Assembly: GCA_033063855.1 (NCBI GenBank)
Contig: CP093829.1
Location: forward strand, 3,606,243 to 3,670,242
Source of the DNA: Smittia aterrima
Taxonomy: Eukaryota; Arthropoda; Insecta; Diptera; Chironomidae
Length of the DNA: 64,000 nt
Direction of reading: 5' to 3'
Shown: positions 56,382-64,000 of the stretch, piece by piece
How positions within the stretch are numbered: the stretch's first letter is position 1
How the letters are laid out: every line of letters starts with the position of its first letter
Made by a program: the position numbers and the translations under genes
The notes under the pieces: model-generated
The model's input: the letters and a program-made list of their open reading frames with translations, nothing else
What the model was told of the DNA's origin: nothing
The model's database searches: none

Positions 56382-58064
56382 ATGAAAATTTATTTGATTT
56401 GTGCTTTCGTGTGTCTTGCTGGCCTCGCTCATGGTGCTACCATTCAACGGATTGCTCGCGATACTGGAGCAATCATTCCTACAATTGTTGAGGAAATTCT
56501 GAAATCAGAGCTCCAGTCTGATCTTAAGAAAAACAGTGCAATTGAGATTGCTGAGAGCGAGCCTCTCATTAAGGAAGAAATCAAGACAGAAATCGTCGTT
56601 GAGCCACTTGCTAGCCGCACTGTTCCCGATGGTCAACTACCTTTGGAGACCGCTGAAAAGATCATCGCCGTTGAGTCTCTTCCTTTGTTGACTCCAGTTG
56701 AAGTTGCTGAAATTAAGGAAGAACTCAAAGAAATTAAAGAAGAGGAAATTAAGGAAGAACTCATCAAAGAAATTAAGGAAGAGATGAGTCTTACTCCAGT
56801 GTTGTTACCTAAAGCTGAGCCAGCAGCGGAATTTATCTTGAAAGAAGAGATTGTTATTCCAATGACTCGCAACGTCGTCAAGGAAGAAATCCCGCAAATC
56901 GAAGAATTACGCAACGTTTTGCCCGAAGAGACAATTGCCGTTAAAGAAGTTCTCCCAGAACCAATTGCATCATTGAACATCGTCCAACCTGTTATTGAAG
57001 TTGAAGAGCTTATTAAGACAATTGCTGTTGAACCAGTTAAAGAAATTAAGGAAGAAACTCCACTTGCTCCAGAAGGCAAGGCTGACTTACCTCTCACTTC
57101 AGAAATCAAGGCTGAACTTCCACTCGGTCAAGAAATCAAAGCTGAGCTTTTACTCGCTTCAGAAATCAAGGAAGAAGCTCCACTCGCTTCAGAAATGAAG
57201 GCTGAGCTTCCACTTGCTCCAGAAATCAAGGCTGAACTTCCACTTGCTCCAGAAATCAAATCTGATCCACTTGCTCCAGAAATCAAGGCTGAGCTTCCAC
57301 TCAAAGAAGAAATCAAGGCTGAGCTTCCACTTGTTGCTGAAATCAAATCCGAGCTTCCACTCAAAGAAGAAATTAAAGCAACACCTGAAATCAAAGAAGA
57401 AACCATTTCAGAGATTAAGTCTACAATTGAAAGCAAACCAATCCTCGAAACCGTTGCCTCGCCTGAGATTAAAGAAAAATTAGAAGGTGTTGCCCCAGTT
57501 ATTGCAGAGCAAGACTCGGAAATCCGTCAAGATCGCCCAACACTCGTTCAAAATATTCAAGATGCTTTAACAAATGTTCCAATTGTTGGACAAATCTTTA
57601 ACAGAAACCCAGCCGTTGCTGACGAAACAGTCTCTGATGAATCTACAGCAACAACTGCCAGACCAAATCCTGTTGTACAAGTTTTCCAAAACACACAACT
57701 GGCCATCCAAAATGCATTGAACGCGTTGAATCCTGCTGCCAACAATGCTGCATCAGCTGAAGGAGCGGAAGGCGCAACAAGCAGACCACCAAGCCCACTT
57801 CAAGGCGCTCTCTTGTTCGCTCAGAATGCAATCCAAAACGCAGTTAGCAATGCCAACAACATCCTTCGTCCACAAGCCGCAGCAGCAGCAACAACAGCAG
57901 CACCAGTGGTAGCAGCAGCAGAAGTCGTCGACGAAAAACCAGTCAAAGCTGACGAAAAAGTAAAGTTCGTTGAACCCGAGCCCCAGATTGCAGTACAAAA
58001 AGAAGTTGCAGAGCCACAGAAAGTCGTCGTCGAAGAGGAAAAAGAAAATGTAGTCAAAAATTAA
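56382..58064 (+). CDS. Secreted Glu/Lys/Pro-rich repeat protein
   Basis: 560 aa, single exon. The ATG at 56382 is preferred over the upstream TTG because it gives a perfect signal peptide (MKIYLICAFVCLAGLAHG, cleavage before ATIQR). The first half is charged and periodic (EIKEELKEIKEE). Residues about 232-340 are a tandem array of ~10-residue EIKAELPLAP units. The C-terminal part contains two related amphipathic segments (VQNIQDALTNVP; FAQNAIQNAVSNANN), an Ala run and a Val/Glu/Lys tail. The PEVK-like composition suggests an extended, possibly elastic or scaffold secreted protein. No family is recognised. AATAAA signals occur at about 58090-58115. Confidence 0.78.
   Translation: MKIYLICAFVCLAGLAHGATIQRIARDTGAIIPTIVEEILKSELQSDLKKNSAIEIAESEPLIKEEIKTEIVVEPLASRTVPDGQLPLETAEKIIAVESLPLLTPVEVAEIKEELKEIKEEEIKEELIKEIKEEMSLTPVLLPKAEPAAEFILKEEIVIPMTRNVVKEEIPQIEELRNVLPEETIAVKEVLPEPIASLNIVQPVIEVEELIKTIAVEPVKEIKEETPLAPEGKADLPLTSEIKAELPLGQEIKAELLLASEIKEEAPLASEMKAELPLAPEIKAELPLAPEIKSDPLAPEIKAELPLKEEIKAELPLVAEIKSELPLKEEIKATPEIKEETISEIKSTIESKPILETVASPEIKEKLEGVAPVIAEQDSEIRQDRPTLVQNIQDALTNVPIVGQIFNRNPAVADETVSDESTATTARPNPVVQVFQNTQLAIQNALNALNPAANNAASAEGAEGATSRPPSPLQGALLFAQNAIQNAVSNANNILRPQAAAAATTAAPVVAAAEVVDEKPVKADEKVKFVEPEPQIAVQKEVAEPQKVVVEEEKENVVKN
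57076..57387 (+). repeat. 30-bp tandem repeats encoding EIKAELPL units
   Basis: About ten in-frame units of ~30 bp (GAAATCAAGGCTGAGCTTCC-like) within the secreted repeat gene. Variants include EIKEEAPLAS, EMKAELPLAP, EIKSDPLAP and EIKSELPLKE. Sequence similarity between units is high enough to expect length polymorphism. Confidence 0.85.
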
Positions 58065-58669
58065 GTTTTAGCTTTAAGAAGAATCTGAAATAAAAACAAA
58101 AACAATTGAATAAATATCACATTCATTTCGCTTTAAGATTCCTGTTGACCAACTTAATTTAACTGGTGGCCGACTGAAATAAAATTTGTTTACTCAAATA
58201 ATATGTTTACTCGAACAATTTTATTTGGCACAGAAATGTTGAGAGCTTTTACAGATGAGAACAATTAATGAGACAACGAAAATATTTTCTCCAAGTGCTT
58301 TCGTTTATTGAATATTTGATTAGAAAATTAAGCCATCGACATGGTTTTTGAAATCTTTCTTGTCACCTTTCGTATGCAAAGAGATATCAAGGAAGTTTAA
58401 CTTTTTCTCTTCGAAATTTATGAACCGTCCTAAAGCATAAAAATTAAAAAAGCTTTTGAAATATCTGAGAGCTTTTCTGCTTCGATGATCGCGAGGTGCA
58501 GAAGTTTTCGGTTTGTGTCTTGAATTGATTGTTTGTGACGTACACAAATACTCTTAGTTGAGCTGACACTTCAAGTTTTTTTCTAATTTAAAATCAGATT
58601 CTGAAAGAAACAGAAGCTTAGTTTATTCAGATTAGCGTTGACAGTGCACAAGAATATATTTCGATTAAA
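58065..58669. other. 3'UTR of the repeat gene and upstream of the small membrane genes
   Basis: Poly(A) signals near 58090 and 58110 end the preceding gene. A minus-strand 75-codon frame at 58320-58547 has no recognisable content. No other feature is seen. Confidence 0.4.
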
Positions 58670-59530
58670 ATGGTTGATCTCAGCAATGCCTCGGATCCGT
58701 TCCAACATTCCTTCCCAAATATCGTTTTTATTATTCCTGCTATCATCACACTTGGACTGATGGGTAAGTTATGGTCAATATGTCAACGATTAAGAGATAT
58801 CCTCTTCACAATGATTTAATCCGCGGAGATTTAGTTGGAAATAATAAGTTTTTAAGTGAAGGGAATTTATTGGATTACACTGAAAAAAAACTCCACGTAG
58901 ATGATGAGTTGTTCAAGCTCGTCTTACTTAGTGAATGTTTCGTTGATTAAAAATATTCTATCGACATGTTCTTTAACATTGTGAGCGAACCAAACGAAAA
59001 CATAGAAATGACACTTGTTGATTGTCGTCATGCAGAATTATGCAATGAGACGGTTTCATTCTTATTCGCAAGCTCTCTCGCGCTCTGAAAATATTTGCTG
59101 ACCCTAGTCCAAAATATGAAAATTCAAATTGCTCTAAATATTTTAATCGGTCAGTCTTTAATTAAAAGTCGTTGAGTTTAGAAGAATCTCTTTAGAAATG
59201 GAAAAAATCGCGGATAAATTTGGCGAGGCTCTCAAGTCCGCGTCATCAGAGGAAAGAAATTCATTCAAAGAAGATTTCATGAACGCACAGAAAGAATTCT
59301 TAAAGAAAGTTCCAAAGCCAGAAGACTTCCTTAAAATGATCGACCAAATCAAGGGCATGACTGAAGAGGAGCGTGAAAATTTAAAGAAGAACTTTGCAGA
59401 ACGTGCATTCAACTCGAATAAAATTAAAGATCTCTTCTCGAAAAGAAAGTCATTGGAAGCATCTTGGAAGGATTATGTTGTCTTCATCGGAATGGTTGCA
59501 CTTATTGTGATCGTCATTGGTGAGAGTTAA
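58670..59530 (+). CDS. Small membrane protein, cluster member 1
   Basis: An upstream exon (58670-58763: MVDLSNASDPFQHSF then a hydrophobic FIIPAIITLGLM) ends at a good donor in phase 1. The acceptor at 59194-59195 continues the frame into EMEKIADKFGEALKSASSEE, giving 142 aa to the stop at 59528-59530. Alternatively translation starts at the internal ATG 59198. The body is helical and charged (RNSFKEDFMNAQKEFLKK; MTEEERENLKKNFAE) and ends in a membrane span (VVFIGMVALIVIVIG). A donor-like GTGAGA at 59520 coincides with the phase-1 donors of members 2 and 3, so a further 3' exon is possible but none is convincing. No family is recognised. Confidence 0.55.
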
Positions 59531-59921
59531 AACTGTTATCTGTCTAGTCGGGGTCATTAGTGTGACGTTTACCTTCCGAAGCCTTGATAAGCTTCAAAAG
59601 TGTTTTGAAGAAATTCATAGGAAATTCTCCATTGAGACAAAACTTCTTGTTATTTGTTTTGATAAAGTTTCAATTCAATATCAGAAGCCGTTGCGACTCT
59701 CACCTCGTCCAGTTCAAAAGCACCTGAAGCCCTGTAATTATGAAAATAAAATTAACAATCCGATTGATTAGATAAGCGCAGGGTTTGTGGAAATCTTTCA
59801 CCGTTTGTCGACGCTCAGTATTAAATATTTTCGAGTGCCTTTCGTAACGTGTCTTTAAGAAAACTCTTGTCGTGGCAAATATTTGTGAAAAAATTATCGA
59901 AACTTCCGAGAATTTGTCGGC

Positions 59922-60480
59922 ATGGCTTCTGAAGATGATACGCCAAAATCTCGCATTAGGGGAGCGATGGACGAAATGATGCAAACGGAACAAGGAAAAG
60001 AACTCGCTGCCAAACTCAGAGAAAAACTAAAAGAGCTGAACGAAAAGTTTAATGGGCTTTCAGGGGAAGAGAAAACGAAAATGCTTGGCGAAGTCAAAGG
60101 AGACTTTTTGGACTCATTGAATGACCTTAAAGACAATCTGAAAGGTTCTTTGGACGATGGTCCTGATGGAGAATTTAAATTTAATGGTGACAGCACCACA
60201 GCTCAGAAAATTGTCATAGTCCATAATTATTGGCCAATGTTTTTTGCGGTTTTAATTATTGTTCTTGTTTTCGGTTAGACATTTAATTATTCAAATAAGA
60301 ATTCTTACTAAATAAATTTCTTTTCCTCTAATCATCTTTTCAGGATTCTTCGGCTACAAACTTTACTTGTCCATCATGGCAAAGGAGATGAAACGCGAGA
60401 AGAAGACCAGAAAACAATTGAAGGAAGAGAAAAAGACTCAATCTCCACCAGCCTCGCCAAGATCCAAAAAAGAAACCTAA
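59922..60480 (+). CDS. Small single-pass membrane protein, cluster member 2
   Basis: Exons 59922-60273 and 60344-60480 (phase 1) give 162 aa. An N-terminal helical charged domain (MDEMMQTEQGKELAAKLREK; FNGLSGEEKTKMLGEVKGDF) precedes one hydrophobic span (PMFFAVLIIVLVFGFFGYKL) interrupted by the intron, then a Lys-rich tail (KEMKREKKTRKQLKEEKK). By the positive-inside rule the tail faces the cytosol. The segment MDEMMQTEQGKEL matches MDELMKTKEGRSL in member 3, proving paralogy. The function is unknown. Confidence 0.7.
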
Positions 60481-60766
60481 ATCGTCAACTTTTGCACAAT
60501 TTCACTGTTTCCTAAGCACTTTGCTTAATCTGGCATTTAATGATGTTGAAAGAAAGATTAACTAATAAAAAATATTTTCAACGATAACAAAAATTCCCGA
60601 TTTCCGCGAAAATGTGACGAAAAAATCCCATTAATTGAAACTTTGTTTGCAAGCCGCAAGTGGAGGTGTGAAGTCTACTGACGAAATATCTTCGACAACA
60701 CTTCAGTTGTCATTTAGCTTTCGATTCAAACACTCGTGCTTACTTTAACTGCGCAAAAAGTTTATA

Positions 60767-61176
60767 ATGGAAAATCCCTTAGAATTGCTGAAAAATTCTC
60801 CAGCGATGGATGAGTTGATGAAGACCAAAGAAGGCAGAAGTCTTGTTGAAGGATTGCTCCAATTGAGTGAGGAGTTTAATCTTTCATCGGACTCGGACAA
60901 ATTAAAGTTTAAAAAAGAATTTGGATCCGCTTTCGAGAATTCGTTGAAAAAGTTGCTGCCTCATCATGAGCAAGAGCAAGAGTACACAGATGTCGCACAG
61001 GAAGATTGGTCGCATCCTTGTTTAATCATTTTCGTGATCTTATTGTTTGCTAGTATGTTAACTGATTTGCTATTAGTCAATAATTTACAACTGAGAATTA
61101 TTTCTTTTCAGTCGTGTTACTCGTGAAACGCTATTCAGTTACCACAAGAAGGAGAACTAAAATTCAAAGAAAATAA
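60767..61176 (+). CDS. Small single-pass membrane protein, cluster member 3
   Basis: Exons 60767-61052 and 61112-61176 (phase 1, intron again inside the membrane span) give 116 aa. The N-terminal domain (MDELMKTKEGRSLVEGLLQL; DKLKFKKEFGSAFENSLKKL) aligns with member 2. An acidic linker (HEQEQEYTDVAQED) leads into LIIFVILLFA/IVLLV and a short basic tail (KRYSVTTRRRTK). The same intron position and phase in all members indicates tandem duplication. No known domain is recognised. Confidence 0.7.
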
Positions 61177-61267
61177 AATTATACGTACGATTTCATATTT
61201 ATTCAAAGATTCTTCGCTTAAATTCTTTTATAAACAACGTGGAACTTGCTAACTAGTAGTAAAGTGT

Positions 61268-63989
61268 TTATTGATCTAGGTTTTCGCTCAACGAAGCTTG
61301 AAGGTGCCGAGTCTTCTTTGAATAGTTGCCGACTAATTCCTCTACATTGGCGCTATTGCATTTGATATGATGAACTGCGTTTACATGTCGAACGTAATGA
61401 CTTCGCTGACTGAAATCTTTTTTGCACAAGTCACAGCTACTAAGGAACATTGGCTCATGTGATTTCTCATGAGCTCTTCGAATTCCACGAGTTTGAAACA
61501 TTTCATTGCAGTGCTTGCACATGAAAGTTTTGTTTGGATTGTGAGTGTCGACGTGTGCTGAACAATGAGAGTTTGTTCTGAATGCCTTATCACAACCTGG
61601 GAACGGACATTGATAAGGCTTTGAATTGATATGACTTCTCGTATGGACATTCAGTTCAGTAACATTAACAAAGCTTTTAACGCAGTATTCGCATTTGTAT
61701 TTCTTCAATCCTTTCACTATTGCCAAGTGATGTTTCAATTGTCGTTCGAGAGCGAAACGCATATCACAGTGGTCGCAACTGAATCTAAAGACAAAAAAAA
61801 TTAATATATTATTTCTACTTTTAATCTGAAAAGTGAATAAACTTTACCTCTTCATCGGACAAGTTCTGCAATGTTCCTTTAACAAAACTCTTGTCAAGAA
61901 ACTCTCTTCACAATTTTCCATTGGGCAATCGAAAGATATTTCTGAACCGAACTCTTGTGGATGTTTAGTTTTCATGTGATTGCAGAAGTAATTCAATGAT
62001 CGTGAAAAGTTATGATTGTCAATTGGGCAAATCAGGTTGGCGTGGAAGAGAGTCATGTGGAAATTTACGTCAAATCGTGATCCAAACTTTGTGCAATGTC
62101 CGCAGTAAAAATCAGTTTCTTTTGGTACGGTTTCAATGTCTCTGATAACTACTTCGCATCCATTAATGAAGTTCTCCTTTTCAGGCTTGAACTGATAGTC
62201 TTCATTTCCATGATTCTTTAGATGATCCTCCAGATCATTTAGATTCTTGTAGATCACTGAACATAACGGACATTCAAAGTAATCCATGATCTTTGCAATT
62301 TCTATAAGGTTGTGATATTTTTCATGGCGCTTGAGGTATCTCTCATCCGTAAAGATTACGTCGCAATAGGAACAACTGCTGACAGCACAATTTGCAAATC
62401 TTGAGACATGAACCTTTGCAGAATCCATGTCAACGAATACTGATTGGCAATCCGAACACGAAAAGTAAACGGTTTCATCAGCAGTTTGCTTTGTAAGAAT
62501 GCGTGAGTTTAACGATCGTACGCTGCGATGTGACTTTCCTTGGCTCATGTCGATGTATACTGATGACGATGTCTGTTTAGCAGGAATTTCTGTTTCTTTA
62601 GATTTGATTTGCTTCACTTGCTTCGAAGGAGAACTTTCTTCACCAACAAATTTAAGAGTTTGTGTTTTGGAAATGACTAAATTGTTGGCCTTCTTGGGAG
62701 ATACAAGTTCTTCAAGCTTGTTCATACTGTTTCTTTCTCGTATTGCATGACGAATGAGATGCGTTTGATGATGATTCTTACGTCGAGACAGAAAATTGCA
62801 TAAAGGACATTTCCAAGCTTTAACTAACTCCCCAGAAGAAAGTTCCATTTCAATTTCATGCGAGTCGATTTCATTTGCGCTGAACTCTTCGGGAATTTTA
62901 TGTTTAAGCTGTTGATGAGTATCCCTTCCAGAGCGCGACACAAAAGTTTTTGTGCAATAATAACATTGAAACTTTCCTTCATTGATTTCGCTCATTGATG
63001 TGTCTGGCTCTTGTTTGATATCTTCGATTAAATCCTCATGGTCAAACTTCATAGAGAAATCTTGATTTTCCTCTTCAGTCATTTCCATAACTGATGAAAA
63101 ATCTTCTTCAAGGTATTCTTCGTTGATAATGTTTTGAGGATCTTCGTTGATAATGTTTTGAAGACCTTCGCTGCTTTCTTGAGATTCTAATGTTGAGCTT
63201 CGACTATTTTCTTCCTCTTCAGGGTTTGGATATTCCGAGAAACTTTGGTCGTTGCTGATCTCTTCTTTTGCTTGCAAGAACATTTCATTACGATCGAAGA
63301 CTTTGAAGTGAGTTTGCTCTGCTGATTCGTCGCTGCTGTATGGAAACACTGACATGGTTAGTTTTCTTTTGCTGTCACTAAAAATGAAGAAAGATAATTG
63401 AACTGAATATAAAGTTGGATTATTCAGCTCACCTGTCTGTGTTTTGAGGAATGATTACAACTTTGTCAGCATACTTTGAAACATGAACACTTTCATTAGG
63501 ATGTTCATTCAAGAACTCCTCGATAATAGTTTGCATGTCACTTTTAATTGAATCATTCGAATTGGTTGTTGAATTTGATTTTCCTGATTGATGCCCAATA
63601 AGAACTGCTTCGTTGTCTTCAAAGTTCTTCTTCAGCGTATAAAATGAGACGATGTGCTTCTTACATTCTGCGCAAATCTTGTTGGGAACGTCAGGAAGTT
63701 GGTTCTCGTCATGAATCTTCAATCCGATGTAAACAAAAATACTGTTCACTTCAACGAGTTTCTTCTCAATACAAAAGAATGTTTTCGTTTTTGAATAAAT
63801 TGTGTTTCCATCTTCTGCGTCTCCTAAGCAGAACCGGCAGGAATTTTCAGTCAAAAGTAGATCACAATTCATTATTTCTTGGATTATTTTTTTAGTAAAC
63901 AAACTACAATTCTCCTGCAACTGCGGTAGTTCTGATTTTGCTCTTCCCCTTGACGCGACAGTTTTGGCGGGAAAATTTTGATTTTCCAT
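61268..63989 (-). CDS. ZAD-C2H2 zinc-finger transcription factor
   Basis: Exons 63433-63989, 61848-63377 and 61268-61784 (minus) join to 867 aa. A ZAD domain lies at about 48-135 (SCRFCLGDAEDG ... NKICAECKKHIVSFYTLKKN), the dimerisation module typical of insect C2H2 factors. An acidic region (ESSEGLQNIINEDP) follows, then a long run of C2H2 fingers: CYYCTKTFVSRSGRDTHQQL, CPLCNFLSRRKNHHQTH, CEYCVKSFVNVTELNVHTRS, CPFPGCDKAFRTNSHCSAHV and CDLCKKDFSQRSHYVRHV. The exact target is unknown. The start at 63989 lies near the window edge, and an upstream exon cannot be excluded. Confidence 0.88.
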
Positions 63990-64000
63990 GTGATAAATCC

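Noticed and set aside
58806..58950. Possible second exon (DLVGNNKFLSEG...) for the 58670 exon
   Set aside because: It reads in frame for about 40 codons but the acceptor lacks a good pyrimidine tract, and the join to 59196 is better.
59547..59771. Possible 3' exon of membrane-cluster member 1 after the donor at 59520
   Set aside because: The implied intron would be under 30 bases, too short to be spliced.

Overview
The window is gene-dense, AT-rich nuclear DNA from an insect, most likely a lower dipteran; a chironomid-like midge is my inference. The evidence is single-copy insect genes with compact introns (many 55-70 bp, GT-AG): ATP synthase beta, RpS7, SdhB, a klaroid-type SUN gene, smaug, a transmembrane ZP gene, a ZAD zinc-finger gene, and TATA/TCA-initiator promoters on secreted-protein genes. 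I had no searches, so every name rests on motifs read directly.

Layout. 1-73: last codons of proteasome ATPase Rpt4. 0.7-6.3 kb: three tandem F-box genes with a decayed Dis3/Rrp44 PIN fragment between copies 2 and 3. 7-11.3 kb: ATPsynbeta and RpS7, the latter with a candidate intronic H/ACA RNA. 11.7-13.4 kb (-): ABHD17 depalmitoylase whose frame stays open through two in-frame TGA-C codons. 14.7-16.9 kb: tamalin/CYTIP-like PDZ gene. 17.1-23.4 kb (-): a C2H2 gene, MTMR6-type phosphatase, SdhB. 24.6-29.4 kb: SUN gene (koi) with an alternative SUN-less terminal exon.

29.8-36.2 kb is a mosaic island between koi and smaug. In order it holds a scrap of a koi SUN exon, a copy of the smaug 5' leader driving a MED1-fragment/zinc-finger chimera, a Dis3 exon, an inverted near-identical copy of the RpS7-3'UTR/ABHD17 segment with a clipped N-terminus, a fourth F-box gene, and then the true smaug leader and smaug.

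39.7-42.6 kb (-): ZP-domain membrane gene with a long 5' intron. 46.5-51.2 kb: three secreted-protein genes, including one with curlin-like Asn/Gln repeats cut by Arg-Arg sites and a small Cys-rich dibasic precursor. 52.8-54.1 kb: a DPM2-like subunit gene and nicotinamide riboside kinase. 56.2-58.1 kb: TATA-driven secreted Glu/Lys/Pro repeat protein. 58.7-61.2 kb: three related small single-pass membrane genes of unknown family. 61.3-64 kb (-): ZAD-C2H2 transcription factor.

The most notable items are the ABHD17 double-readthrough candidate, the mosaic island with its chimeric gene, the curlin-like precursor and the koi alternative terminal exon.
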